DNA from: Algihabitans sp965233705
GTDB lineage: Bacteria > Pseudomonadota > Alphaproteobacteria > Kiloniellales > DSM-21159
Length of the DNA: 64,000 bases
Direction: 5' to 3'
Assembly (NCBI GenBank): GCA_965233705.1
Contig: CBDDTF010000003.1
Location: forward strand, 186,001 to 250,000
Positions within the stretch are counted from its first letter, which is position 1. Every line of letters starts with the position of its first letter. Below the pieces are notes generated by a model. The model was not told the origin of the DNA. It saw only the letters and a list, made by a program, of their open reading frames with translations, and did not search any database. The translations under genes were made by a program, and so were the position numbers. This document shows, piece after piece, positions 9,240 to 21,036 of this stretch.

Positions 9240-9317
9240 TGCTCGGGGCACATTATGTACGATGGACGGGCTAGCGCCGGGAGCGGGCATCGGCCCCGTC
9301 GACGAAGGGAACGCGAC

Positions 9318-11223
<1,906 letters not shown>

Positions 11224-11273
11224 CGGTCCCGCCTTCCGACACGGTGCCCGCGCGTCGCGGCGCCGCCGGCGCC

Positions 11274-11307
11274 AAGCGCCCCCGCAGAAGGCTGCGGGGG
11301 CGCTTTT
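11274..11307 (+). terminator. Rho-independent terminator after ftsH
   Basis: A perfect 14-bp stem (AAGCGCCCCCGCAG at 11274-11287 pairs with 11292-11305) with a 4-base AAGG loop ends in TTTT. It lies 50 bases past the ftsH stop and closes the ruv-tol-ftsH transcription unit. The next gene is on the opposite strand. Confidence 0.9.
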
Positions 11308-11320
11308 GCGTGGGCGTGCC

Positions 11321-11378
11321 CGAACCGCCGCGCCGAACCGCCGCTCCGAACCGCCGCTCGGGGCCGCCGCTCGGGGCC
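11321..11378. repeat. Short tandem repeat, CCGAACCGCCGCTC-type units
   Basis: About four degenerate units of 13-14 bp (CCGAACCGCCGCGC, CCGAACCGCCGCTC, then CGGGGCCGCCGCTC variants) lie between the ftsH terminator and the end of the convergent aidB-like gene. No coding role is seen. Confidence 0.7.
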
Positions 11379-11407
11379 GAGACGGGCGCAGGGGCCGCCG
11401 GCTCGGC

Positions 11408-13120
11408 CTAAAGGCACGCGGCGGCGTTGGGCACGGCGCCGCGGGCCAGGCCGGCGGTGTCCAGCCCGGCGGGCAGGGCGCCGAAGTGGCCGCTCCACCC
11501 GCCGGCCAGCCGGCTGGCGACGAAGGCCTCAGCGACGGCGGGGCGGGCGTGGCGCAGCAGCAGGCCGGCCGAGAGCGCCAGGGCGATCCGCTCGACCAGG
11601 GCGCGGGCCCGGCCCTCCTGGCGCTCGGCGGCGGCCAGGTCCGGCTCCAGCGCCGCGACGAAGGCGTCGTAGCGGCGGTCGGCCCCCCCGGCCAGCCGCA
11701 GCTCGTCGAGCAGCGCGGGCACGCAGTCGGGCTCGCGCCGGATCGCGCGCAGCACGTCCAGGCAGATGACGTTGCCGGTGCCTTCCCAGATGCCGTTGAG
11801 CGGCGCCTCGCGGTAGAGCCGAGCCATCGGCCCCTCCTCGATGAAGCCGTTGCCGCCGTGGCACTCCAGCGCCTCGCTGACGACGGCGGGGGCGCGCTTG
11901 CCGTTCCAGTACTTGGCGACGGGCGCGCCGATCCGCCCGATCAGGCGCTCGGCCTCGCTCTCCTCGGCCCGGTCGAGCGCCGCCACGAAGCGGAAGCCCA
12001 GCCAGGTCGCCGCCTCCACCTCCAGCGCCAGATCGGCGATCACCGCCGTCATGATCGGCTGGTCGATCAGCGCCTTCTGGAAGGCGCGGCGCTGCGCCGT
12101 GTGGTGCGCCGCCAGCGCCAGGGCGCGGCGCATCAGCCCGGCCGAGCCGACGCCGAAGTCCAGGCGGGTGTAGTGGTTCATCGACAGCCCGGCGCGGATG
12201 CCGTGGCCCGGCTCGCCGATCAGCCAGCCCAGCGCGCCGCGGAACTCCACCTCGGAGGAGGCATTGGAGCGGTTGCCGCACTTCTCCTTCAGGCGTTGGA
12301 GCTGCAGCCGGTTGCGGCTGCCGTCCGGCAGCCAGCCGGGCACCAGGAAGCAGGAGACCCCTTCCGGCGTCTGCGCCAGGGTCAGGAAGACGTCGGAGTG
12401 GGGCACGGAGAAGAACCACTTGTGCCCGACCAGCGCCCAGGAGCCGTCGGCGTTGGGCTGCGCCACCGTCTGGGTCTGGCGCAGGTCGGAGCCGCCCTGC
12501 TTCTCCGTCATCGCCATGCCGCAGGTCGCGCCGCTCTTGCCGGCCGCCGGGCCCTGGCGCGGGTCGTAGCGCGGCGACAGCAGCCGCTCGGTCCAGGCGC
12601 CGGCGACCTCGGGGTTGGCGCGCAGCAGCGGGATCGCCGAATAGGTCATGCCGATCGGGCAGCAGATGCCGTTCTCCCCCTGGTTCCAGAGGTAGGAGAG
12701 CGCCGCCCGCGCCACCTGGGCACCGGGGCGCGCCGCGGTCCAGGCCAGCGCGTGGGTCTCCTGGCCGATCGCCAGGCGCATCAGCTCGTGCCAGGCGGGA
12801 TGGAACTCGATCTCGTCGATCCGCCGGCCCCAGCGGTCGTGGCTGCGCAGTTCCGGCCCGTGGCGGTTGGCCAGGCGGGCCAGCGCCTGCACCTCGGCCG
12901 AGCCGACCGTGCGCCCGGCCGCCGAGAGCCGCTCGGCCGCCCAGTCGGCACCGAAGGTGGCGGCGACGCGGCGCAGCACCGGATCGCCGGCGTAGGCGTC
13001 GCGCTCGACCAGCTCTTCGGGTTGGTTGAGCACCTCATGGGTTGCGTAGCCATGGCGGTCGACACCGGCAAGCGTCCCGACGGCCCCGTCTGCCGCGGTG
13101 GCGGCCGATATCTCGGTCAT
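11408..13120 (-). CDS. aidB: AidB-like acyl-CoA dehydrogenase family protein
   Basis: A flavoprotein of the acyl-CoA dehydrogenase superfamily, AidB branch (E. coli AidB binds DNA and is induced by alkylating agents). The 570 residues match AidB rather than ordinary 380-residue dehydrogenases. The N-terminal stretch NQPEELVERDAYAGDPVL, then RLANRHGPELRSHDRWGRRIDEIEFHPAWHELM, is the AidB-type N-terminal domain. The flavin region MTEKQGGSDLRQT and the C-terminal ALECHGGNGFIEEGPMARLYREAPLNGIWEGTGNV follow. It is convergent with the ruv-ftsH unit and divergent from folP, sharing a 146-base promoter region. Whether it protects DNA or acts on an acyl-CoA is not decided by sequence. Confidence 0.88.
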   Translation of the reverse strand: MTEISAATAADGAVGTLAGVDRHGYATHEVLNQPEELVERDAYAGDPVLRRVAATFGADWAAERLSAAGRTVGSAEVQALARLANRHGPELRSHDRWGRRIDEIEFHPAWHELMRLAIGQETHALAWTAARPGAQVARAALSYLWNQGENGICCPIGMTYSAIPLLRANPEVAGAWTERLLSPRYDPRQGPAAGKSGATCGMAMTEKQGGSDLRQTQTVAQPNADGSWALVGHKWFFSVPHSDVFLTLAQTPEGVSCFLVPGWLPDGSRNRLQLQRLKEKCGNRSNASSEVEFRGALGWLIGEPGHGIRAGLSMNHYTRLDFGVGSAGLMRRALALAAHHTAQRRAFQKALIDQPIMTAVIADLALEVEAATWLGFRFVAALDRAEESEAERLIGRIGAPVAKYWNGKRAPAVVSEALECHGGNGFIEEGPMARLYREAPLNGIWEGTGNVICLDVLRAIRREPDCVPALLDELRLAGGADRRYDAFVAALEPDLAAAERQEGRARALVERIALALSAGLLLRHARPAVAEAFVASRLAGGWSGHFGALPAGLDTAGLARGAVPNAAACL

Positions 13121-13266
13121 TGCAACACTCCTCCCGCTGTCTCGTTTTACGGGATGGTGGCAGAAAGCCGAGGGTGGCGACAGGGTGCCTGGACGGACGC
13201 CGACCTTTTGCGCTACCCCCAGCCTCCCGCCGGCCCCTACGACGCCTGCCTGGATCGGATCGCGCC

Positions 13267-14301
13267 ATGACCGCCCCCTATCTTCTGCCTCGTGCCCTGA
13301 CCCGGCGGCCCTCGCCCCAGGGCCTGCCGGTCGCCGGACGGCTGCAGGCCGCGATGGTCGAGCGGCTGCACCGCGCGCGCGCCGCCGAGCTGCTGGACCC
13401 CGGCGCGCTCGCCTGGGACCTGCACGAGCGCCTCGAGCTGCTGGCGGCGCCGCGGCCCGACTTCGCCGGCATTGCGCTGGACCGACCTGTGGTCATGGGC
13501 GTGGTCAACGTGACGCCCGACAGCTTTTCCGACGGCGGCGAGCGCTTCGACGCCGACCGCGCCGTCGAGGCCGGTCTGGCGCTGGCCGAGGCGGGGGCGG
13601 CGATCCTCGACGTGGGCGGCGAGTCGACGCGGCCGGGGGCCGAGCCGGTGGCGGTGGCCGAGGAGCTGCGCCGGGTGCTGCCGGTGGTCGAGGCGCTGGC
13701 CGGGCGCGGCCTGACCGTTTCCATCGACACCCGCCGGCCGGAGGTGATGCGCGCCGCCGCCGGTGCCGGCGCGGCCATTCTCAACGACGTCACCGCCCTG
13801 GCCGGCGATCCGGCCAGCCTGACGACGGCGGCCGAACTGGGCCTGCCGGTGGTGCTGATGCACATGCAGGGCGAGCCGCGCAGCATGCAGGCGGCGCCGC
13901 ACTACGACGACGTGGCCCTGGACGTGTTCGACGCGCTGGAGGCGCGGGTCGCGGCCTGCCTGGCGGCCGGGATTCCGCGCGCGCGGATCGCCGTCGACCC
14001 CGGCATCGGCTTCGGCAAGACCCTGGCGCACAACCTGCTGCTGCTCGACCGGCTGGCTCTGTTCCACGGGCTCGGCTGCCCGCTGCTGCTCGGCGTGTCG
14101 CGCAAGTCCTTCATCGCCAAGCTGCAGGCCGAGCGGGGCGGCGAGGCGGGCGACCTGCCGCCCAAGGCGCGCCTGCCCGGCAGCCTGGCCGCGGCCCTGG
14201 CCGGGGTGCAGCGTGGCGTGCAGATCCTGCGGGTCCACGACGTAGCCGAGACGCGCCAGGCGCTGGAGGTCTGGGAGGCGATCGAGATGGCCGCCGCCTG
14301 A
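13267..14301 (+). CDS. folP: Dihydropteroate synthase FolP
   Basis: FolP condenses p-aminobenzoate with dihydropterin pyrophosphate in folate synthesis and is the sulfonamide target. The TIM-barrel motifs are all present: VMGVVNVTPDSFSDGG (about 77-92), GESTRPGA, VSIDTRRPEVM, NDVTAL, DPGIGFGKT and LLLGVSRKSFI. The product is 344 residues from the ATG at 13267, about 70 longer than typical DHPS; the extra residues are an N-terminal extension before the barrel. The open frame upstream of 13267 runs into aidB on the other strand and is not used. glmM follows 82 bases later. Confidence 0.95.
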   Translation: MTAPYLLPRALTRRPSPQGLPVAGRLQAAMVERLHRARAAELLDPGALAWDLHERLELLAAPRPDFAGIALDRPVVMGVVNVTPDSFSDGGERFDADRAVEAGLALAEAGAAILDVGGESTRPGAEPVAVAEELRRVLPVVEALAGRGLTVSIDTRRPEVMRAAAGAGAAILNDVTALAGDPASLTTAAELGLPVVLMHMQGEPRSMQAAPHYDDVALDVFDALEARVAACLAAGIPRARIAVDPGIGFGKTLAHNLLLLDRLALFHGLGCPLLLGVSRKSFIAKLQAERGGEAGDLPPKARLPGSLAAALAGVQRGVQILRVHDVAETRQALEVWEAIEMAAA

Positions 14302-14383
14302 GCGGCGCGGCTTTCGCCAAACCGTGCGGCGTTTGCTATAAGCGCCGGACCAACAGCGATGACCCGGAGTTCCCGGCCGTTCC

Positions 14384-15745
<1,362 letters not shown>

Positions 15746-15788
15746 CCCCGGGGCGCGGCGGCGCGGGCGTATCAGACACAGGCAGGGA

Positions 15789-16613
15789 ATGAGTCAGGGT
15801 ATGGAGATGCAGCAGGGGCGGGTTCTCATCGTGGCCGGCACGGATTCCGGCGGTGGCGCGGGGATTCCGGCCGACCTCAAGACGGTGATGGCGCTGGGCG
15901 CCTACGGCACTATGGCGGTGACCGCGCTGACGGCCCAGAACACCCTGGGCGTGCAGGACGTCTTCCCGATCGACACGGCCTTCATCGCCAAGCAGATGGA
16001 GGTGGTGCTGGACGACATCGGCACCGACGCGGTGAAGACCGGCATGCTGCACTCCGCGGCGGTGATCGACACCGTGGCCGAGGTGCTGCAGCGGCGCTGC
16101 CGCGACGTGCCGGTGGTGGTCGACCCGGTGATGGTCTCGGCCAGCGGCCACGACCTGCTGGAGCCGGCGGCGGTGCGCACCCTGACTCGGCGGCTGCCGA
16201 CGCTGGCGACCCTGCTGACCCCCAACGTGCCCGAGGCGGAGAAGCTGACCGGCCTGGAGATCGCCGACGAGGAGGGCATGGTACACGCTGCGGAGATGCT
16301 GCGCAGCATGGGCGCCGGGGCGGTGCTGCTGAAGGGCGGCCACATGGAGGGCGAGACGCTGCGCGACGTGCTGCTGTCCGACGCCGGCCTGCGCGTCTTC
16401 GAAGGCCCACGGGTCGAGACCACCAGCACCCACGGCACCGGCTGCACCCTGGCCTCCGCCATCGCCGCCGGGCTTTCCTGCGGCCTGGCGCTGGAGGAGT
16501 CGGTCGAGCGCGCGCGCGCCTACCTCTACACCGCCCTGCGCACCGCGCCGCGCCTCGGCCGGGGCCACGGCCCGGTCAACCACGCCCACACGGTGCGCCC
16601 CTTCATGGTCTGA
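15789..16613 (+). CDS. thiD: Hydroxymethylpyrimidine / phosphomethylpyrimidine kinase ThiD
   Basis: ThiD phosphorylates HMP and HMP-P in thiamine biosynthesis or salvage. It is a ribokinase-family fold of 274 residues with VAGTDSGGGAGIPADLKT at the N terminus, VVDPVMVSASGHDLL in the middle and the anion-hole/catalytic stretch STHGTGCTLASAIAA (catalytic Asp position replaced by the usual Cys/Gly context of ThiD). It lies 43 bases after glmM. No thiamine riboswitch is evident upstream. It converges with the MocR-type gene. Confidence 0.94.
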   Translation: MSQGMEMQQGRVLIVAGTDSGGGAGIPADLKTVMALGAYGTMAVTALTAQNTLGVQDVFPIDTAFIAKQMEVVLDDIGTDAVKTGMLHSAAVIDTVAEVLQRRCRDVPVVVDPVMVSASGHDLLEPAAVRTLTRRLPTLATLLTPNVPEAEKLTGLEIADEEGMVHAAEMLRSMGAGAVLLKGGHMEGETLRDVLLSDAGLRVFEGPRVETTSTHGTGCTLASAIAAGLSCGLALEESVERARAYLYTALRTAPRLGRGHGPVNHAHTVRPFMV

Positions 16614-16681
16614 GCCGGCGGGGCTGGCGGTCTGACGCCGCCGCGCGGCAGGCCCAGGGCTGAGAAGGCCGGCGCGGGCCC

Positions 16682-18103
16682 TCAGACCAGCGGCGGCTCC
16701 AGCGCCGGTTCCTCGGCCAGCAGGGCCGCCAGGCTGCGCAGTCCCTCCGCCAGGGCCTCGCGGCTGGGCGCGGCGGACAGGCAGATGCGCACTGCCGGCG
16801 GCCCGGGCATGCGGCCGACGAAGAAGACCTCGCCCGCCGTCACCGCGACGCCGCGCCGCCGCGCCGCGCCGACGAAGGCGTCGGTGCGCCAGTGGGGCGG
16901 GAGCTGCAGCCAGACGTGGAAGGCGCTGGGGTGGGCGATCATCTGGGCGCCGGAGTTGGGCCGGCCGAGGGTCCGCCGCGCAAGCTCCTGCCGCGCCTCG
17001 GCCTCGCGTCGCTGTCCGGCGGCCAGCCGCTCGGCGGTGCCGTCGGCGATCAGGCGGCGCGCGGCCTCGTGCAGCAGCGGGTTGGGCATGATCACGGTGG
17101 AGCGCTGGGCCACCGTCAGCCGCTCGATCCAGGCCGCCGGCCCGGCCACCCAGCCGACCCGCAGGGCCGGCGCCACGCACTTCGACAGCGAGGTGAGATA
17201 GAGGCTCTGCTCGGGCAGCCGCGCCGACAGCGGCCGCAGGCGGCGGATCTCCGACTCCGCCAGCAGGAAGGCATAGATGTCGTCCTCGATCACCGCGATG
17301 CCGTGGCGCCGGCACACCTCGGCGATCTCGTCGCGCCGCGCCTCCGGCATGACGCTGCTCGTCGGGTTCTGGAAGTTGACGATGCAGTAGAGCACCTTGG
17401 CCCCGGTCGCCCGCGCGGCGGCGTCCAGGCTCGCGGGCTCGAGCCCCTGGGAGTCGGTCTGCACCCCCACCAGCCGCAGGTCGAGAGTCTTGGCCACGGC
17501 CTTCATGCCGTAGAAGGTCGCCTCCTCGACCAGCAGCGGCGCGCCCGACTCGGTCACCGCCGCGGCCGCCAGGAACATGGCGTGCTGGGCGCCGTGGGTG
17601 GGCACCACGCGGTCGGCCGGCAGCTCGACCCCGAAGCGCGCCAGCCAGGCGGCGCCCGCCGCGCGGTGCTCGGGCAGGCCGAGCGAACTGGTGTAGCCGA
17701 ACAGAGGCCGCGCGGCGGGGTCGTGCACGACGCCGGCCAGCGCGTCCGGCACCGCCTCCGGCTCGCTCGGCGCGGCCGGCAGGTTCATCGAGAGGTCGAG
17801 TAGCTCCGGGCTGCGCTGCGCCGTGCCCGCCCGCCAGTCGGCACTCGGCGGGGCGTCCGGCGTCTGCGCCCGCACGAAGGTGCCGCGCCCGACCTCGCCG
17901 ATCACCAGGCCGCGGCGCTCCGCCTCGGCGTAGGCCCGGGTGACCGTCCCGACCGTCACGCCGAGTCGCCAGGCCAGGTCGCGGTGGGTCGGCAGCTTGC
18001 TGCCGGGCCTCAGGCGGCCGGCCCGCATGTCCTCGGCGAGGGCGTCGGCGATGGCGAGGTAGCGCGGCCGGTCGCCGGTCAGCACGGGCATCCAGTTTGT
18101 CAT
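16682..18103 (-). CDS. MocR-type regulator: GntR winged helix fused to PLP aminotransferase domain
   Basis: A transcription factor of the MocR/PdxR group. The N-terminal winged helix (residues about 8-75) includes KLPTHRDLAWRLGVTVGTVTRAY and GEVGRGTFV. The C-terminal fold-type-I aminotransferase-like domain holds the PLP lysine in LTSLSKCVAPALRVGW. The start is placed at 18103, giving 473 residues, because the next upstream codons (INVFIVF) are atypical. A direct repeat AAGACA-N3-AAGACA sits immediately upstream and may be its own operator. It is divergent from a DUF1127 gene and may regulate the phzF region. The effector is unknown. Confidence 0.88.
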   Translation of the reverse strand: MTNWMPVLTGDRPRYLAIADALAEDMRAGRLRPGSKLPTHRDLAWRLGVTVGTVTRAYAEAERRGLVIGEVGRGTFVRAQTPDAPPSADWRAGTAQRSPELLDLSMNLPAAPSEPEAVPDALAGVVHDPAARPLFGYTSSLGLPEHRAAGAAWLARFGVELPADRVVPTHGAQHAMFLAAAAVTESGAPLLVEEATFYGMKAVAKTLDLRLVGVQTDSQGLEPASLDAAARATGAKVLYCIVNFQNPTSSVMPEARRDEIAEVCRRHGIAVIEDDIYAFLLAESEIRRLRPLSARLPEQSLYLTSLSKCVAPALRVGWVAGPAAWIERLTVAQRSTVIMPNPLLHEAARRLIADGTAERLAAGQRREAEARQELARRTLGRPNSGAQMIAHPSAFHVWLQLPPHWRTDAFVGAARRRGVAVTAGEVFFVGRMPGPPAVRICLSAAPSREALAEGLRSLAALLAEEPALEPPLV

Positions 18104-18104
18104 G

Positions 18105-18119
18105 AAGACAATAAAGACA
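18105..18119. promoter_or_regulatory. Candidate MocR operator, AAGACA direct repeat
   Basis: AAGACA occurs at 18105-18110 and again at 18114-18119 (9-bp period), directly abutting the MocR-type start codon, inside an unusually AT-rich stretch. Direct repeats are typical binding sites for MocR/PdxR proteins. The assignment is inferred from position only. Confidence 0.4.
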
Positions 18120-18196
18120 TTGATGTTGATTGTTCGCAAGATCAAAGTGCCGGAATAAGGACAAAGGGTGCAAAGCAGTCGCTCCGGAGAGCCGAG

Positions 18197-18445
18197 ATGG
18201 TGACAATGATACCGCTACCGCTACCGAGTCGTCGGCCTGCCGGGCTGTCCGGCTTCGGCCGGCGCGTGCCGGGGCTGCGGCGCCGGGCGTTGCTGTGGGC
18301 GCTGGTCGACCTGCTGCTGCGCTGGCAGGCGCGCGCCGAGGAGCGACACGCGCTCGGCGCGCTGGACGAGCGGCTGCTGCGCGATATCGGCGTCAGCCGG
18401 GGCCGCGCCCTGGAGGAAGCCCGCAAACCCTTCTGGCAGCCCTGA
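18197..18445 (+). CDS. DUF1127 small basic protein (first copy)
   Basis: An 82-residue Arg/Leu-rich protein ending in a DUF1127 (YjiS-like) domain: a tryptophan-containing helix (LLLRWQARAEERHAL), then LDERLLRDIGVSRG and the terminal KPFW. DUF1127 proteins are small, often stress-induced, and in some alphaproteobacteria bind RNA or influence phosphate and C1 metabolism. The ATG at 18197 is chosen because the frame upstream overlaps the divergent MocR gene. It is divergent from that regulator and 53 bases ahead of phzF. A second DUF1127 gene lies 1.5 kb downstream. Confidence 0.85.
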   Translation: MVTMIPLPLPSRRPAGLSGFGRRVPGLRRRALLWALVDLLLRWQARAEERHALGALDERLLRDIGVSRGRALEEARKPFWQP

Positions 18446-18498
18446 AGTCCCGCGTCCCCCGCGCGGCGCGCCCGCTGCAAACCGACGAGAGGCCCCTC

Positions 18499-19308
18499 AT
18501 GGACCTGACGATCTATCAGCTCGATGCCTTCACCGACCGCGTCTTCGGCGGCAATCCGGCGGCCGTGGTGCCGCTGGAGGCCTGGCTGCCGGACACGACG
18601 CTGCAGGCCATTGCCCTGGAGAACAATCTTTCCGAGACCGCCTACTACGTGGCGCGGGACGGCGAGCCGGGGGCCTACGACCTGCGCTGGTTCACCCCGA
18701 CGGTCGAAGTCGACCTCTGCGGTCACGCCACCCTGGCGACCGGGGCGCTGCTGCTCGACCGTCTGGCGTCGGAGCGCGAGGCCGTGCGGTTCCACACCGC
18801 CAGCGGCTGGCTCGCGGTGCGCCGCGCGGAGGGCGGCCGCTTCGCCATGGACCTGCCGGCGCGCCCGCCGCAACCGCTCGACGACCCCGCGCCGATCGCC
18901 GAGGCCCTCGGGGTCGCGCCGCTGGAGGTGCTGAAGGCCGACAAGAACGTCGCGGTGCTGGCCGACGCGACGGCGGTGCGCGCCGTCGCCCCCGACCTCG
19001 GCAAGGTCGCGCGCCTGGCGGGCGACGGGCTGATCGTCACCGCGCCGGGCCCCGACGGCGAGGTCGCCTGCGACTACGTCTCGCGTTACTTCGCGCCGCA
19101 CGGGGGCATTCCCGAGGACCCGGTCACCGGCTCGGCCCACTGCGTGTTGCAGCCCTACTGGGCGGCGCGTCTGGGCCGCGAGCGCCTGACCGCGCGGCAG
19201 GTCTCCGCCCGCCTGGGCGAGCTGGTCTGCGAGCTGAAGGGCGAGCGCGTCGAGCTGCAAGGCGCGGTGGCCTACTACCTGGAGGGTCGCATTGCCGCTC
19301 CGGCCTGA
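18499..19308 (+). CDS. PhzF family isomerase/epimerase
   Basis: A member of the PhzF/diaminopimelate-epimerase-like fold. The family hallmarks are present in order: IYQLDAFTDRVFGGNPAAVVPL at the N terminus, NLSETAYYV with the catalytic Glu, RWFTPTVEVDLCGHATLATG, and in the second half YFAPHGGIPEDPVTGSAHC. The 269 residues match the family. True PhzF works in phenazine synthesis, but no other phz gene is near, so the substrate here is unknown. Its 3' end overlaps the next gene by 17 bases. Confidence 0.9.
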   Translation: MDLTIYQLDAFTDRVFGGNPAAVVPLEAWLPDTTLQAIALENNLSETAYYVARDGEPGAYDLRWFTPTVEVDLCGHATLATGALLLDRLASEREAVRFHTASGWLAVRRAEGGRFAMDLPARPPQPLDDPAPIAEALGVAPLEVLKADKNVAVLADATAVRAVAPDLGKVARLAGDGLIVTAPGPDGEVACDYVSRYFAPHGGIPEDPVTGSAHCVLQPYWAARLGRERLTARQVSARLGELVCELKGERVELQGAVAYYLEGRIAAPA

Positions 19309-19840
19309 TCCCCCGCGCGCGGCGCCCGGTCCGCTGACGATCGTCCCCTCGGTCTGGCCGCAGGATGGCGAGACGGTCCGCCGGCTGTTCCGCCGCTATC
19401 AGGCTTGGCTGCAGGTCGATCTCTGCTACCAGGATTTCGAGGCGGAGCTGGCCGGGCTGCCCGGCGCCTACGCGCGGCCGCGCGGCGAGCTCTTCCTGCT
19501 GCGCGACGACGCGGGCCAGGCGGTGGGGTGCCTCGGGCTGCGCCCGCTGGAGGCGGGCGACTGCGAGTTGAAGCGTCTCTGGGTGGAGGCGCCGGCGCGC
19601 GGTTTCGGGGCCGGGCGCTGGCTGGTGCAGACCGCGATCGGCCGCGCCCGCGAGCTCGGCTACCGGCGCGTGCTGCTCGACACCCTGCCGCGGCTGGCCC
19701 CGGCACTGCATCTGTACCGCACGTTGGGCTTTGTCGAGACCGCGCCCTACAGCGACCATCCCTTGGACGAGGTTCTCTTTCTCGCTCTGGACCTGACCGC
19801 GACGCGCCCGGCGCAAGTTCCGGAGACAAGGCCCGGATAG
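19292..19840 (+). CDS. GNAT family N-acetyltransferase
   Basis: A GCN5-related acetyltransferase of up to 182 residues. The acetyl-CoA binding region is LKRLWVEAPARGFGAGRWLV (R/Q-x-x-G-x-G/A signature), followed by AIGRARELGYRRVLLDTLPRL and the terminal ALHLYRTLGFVET, which is a complete GNAT pattern. The first possible start is a TTG inside the end of phzF; a slightly later start is possible. The overlap suggests coexpression with phzF. The substrate is unknown. Confidence 0.85.
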   Translation: MPLRPDPPRAAPGPLTIVPSVWPQDGETVRRLFRRYQAWLQVDLCYQDFEAELAGLPGAYARPRGELFLLRDDAGQAVGCLGLRPLEAGDCELKRLWVEAPARGFGAGRWLVQTAIGRARELGYRRVLLDTLPRLAPALHLYRTLGFVETAPYSDHPLDEVLFLALDLTATRPAQVPETRPG

Positions 19841-19975
19841 AGCGCGCGCGCGGCGCCGGGCAGCTTTCCTCTCGCCGGCGCCGCGATCGCGTCAACGGTC
19901 TCACGGCGGCGGCGGGCGCGAGACCAGGCGCCGGTGCCGTTCGCCCGGCGCCGCGGAGCGAGAGGAACGACCGAC

Positions 19976-20200
19976 ATGTCCAGCATCGACCAGCCCCTGC
20001 GCGTCGGCGCCAGCCGTCCGCCCCTGCGCCGGCCCCGCAGGTGGCGGAAGCCGCTGCTCCGCCTGGTTCGTCTTCTGATCGACTGGCAGCGCCGCGCCGA
20101 GGAGCGCCAGGCCATCGAAGAGCTGGACGAGCGGATGCTGCGCGACATCGGCGCCTCGCGGATCGCCCTGCTGCGCAGCCTGAAGCGGCCGGACGAGTGA
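19976..20200 (+). CDS. DUF1127 small basic protein (second copy)
   Basis: A 74-residue DUF1127 protein with LIDWQRRAEERQAIEELDERMLRDIGASR as its core, clearly a relative of the protein at 18197 but lacking the KPFW ending. The ATG at 19976 follows AGAGGAACG. It lies 135 bases after the GNAT gene and stands alone. Its N-terminal half is Arg/Pro-rich and unstructured in appearance. Confidence 0.84.
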   Translation: MSSIDQPLRVGASRPPLRRPRRWRKPLLRLVRLLIDWQRRAEERQAIEELDERMLRDIGASRIALLRSLKRPDE

Positions 20201-20310
20201 CCGGCGCGGCGCTGCGCCCGTCGCTCGCGCTGCGTCTTTGAGCTAAAAGGATCGACCGACGCGGTCTGCGTCAGAGGTTCGCGGTGGTTCGAAAGAAAAG
20301 GGGGGCGAGG

Positions 20311-20787
20311 GTGAGCGCGAAGCGCGGCGAGAGCTATTTCGAGGATTTTCCGGTCGGGCGGCGCTTCGCCACCCGCGGCGCGACCCTCAGCGAGGCGCAG
20401 ATCCTCGCCTTTGCCTGGGAGTGGGACCCGCAGCCCTTCCACATCGACGTGGAGGCGGCCAAGGACTGGGGCTACGGCGGCCTGATCGCCAGCGGCTTCC
20501 AGACCATCCTGGTCGCCTTCCGCCTGCTGCTGCAGGAGAACGTCTGGAGCCACTGCTCGATCGGCTCGCCGGGCATGGACGCGCTGCGCTGGCTGGCGCC
20601 GGTGCGGCCGGGCGACACGATCTCCTGCCGCGGCGAGGTTCTGGAGGCGCGCGCGAGCGGCTCGAAGCCCGACCGCGGCGTCGTCAAGGTCCACTACGAA
20701 GTGACCAACCAGCGCGACGAGGTTGTGGCCGACATGGTGGCCACCCACATCTTCCGCAGGCGTCCGCTTGGAGACGAGGATGGCTGA
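20311..20787 (+). CDS. MaoC family hydratase / dehydratase
   Basis: A hotdog-fold hydratase of the MaoC/R-specific enoyl-CoA hydratase type, 158 residues from the GTG at 20311. That start follows GGGGGCGAGG; a GTG at 20284 would add nine basic residues. The N-terminal YFEDFPVGRRFATRGATLSEAQILAFAWEWDPQPFHID contains the hydratase motif region (Asp and His of the catalytic pair), followed by GGLIASGFQT. The product probably acts on an acyl-CoA or acyl-like intermediate. The last eight bases overlap the next small gene. Confidence 0.87.
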   Translation: MSAKRGESYFEDFPVGRRFATRGATLSEAQILAFAWEWDPQPFHIDVEAAKDWGYGGLIASGFQTILVAFRLLLQENVWSHCSIGSPGMDALRWLAPVRPGDTISCRGEVLEARASGSKPDRGVVKVHYEVTNQRDEVVADMVATHIFRRRPLGDEDG

Positions 20788-21010
20788 GGCAAGCCCCGGG
20801 GAGGCCCCTGTTGCGCTGCAGTCCAGCCTGACCTGTCCGCAGTGCGGACGGCGCGCGGTGGAGACGATGCCGACCGACGCCTGCCTGTGGGTCTACGACT
20901 GCCAGGGCTGCGGCGCGCAGCTCCGGCCGCAGCCGGGCGACTGCTGCGTCTTCTGCTCCTACGGCGACGTTGCCTGTCCGCCGGTCCAGCGCGACGGGCG
21001 CTGCCTCTGA
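20780..21010 (+). CDS. GDCCVxC domain protein, small cysteine-rich
   Basis: A 76-residue protein with ten cysteines: a CPQCGRR knuckle, a CQGCG knuckle, and the signature GDCCVFCSYGDVACPP that defines the GDCCVxC family (some members carry selenocysteine in this motif; here both are Cys). The pattern suggests metal binding, often linked to mercury or other metal transport genes, though no mer gene is nearby. The ATG at 20780 overlaps the maoC-like stop. Confidence 0.85.
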   Translation: MAEASPGEAPVALQSSLTCPQCGRRAVETMPTDACLWVYDCQGCGAQLRPQPGDCCVFCSYGDVACPPVQRDGRCL

Positions 21011-21036
21011 GCCTGCGTGGCCGCCGGGCGCCGGCG

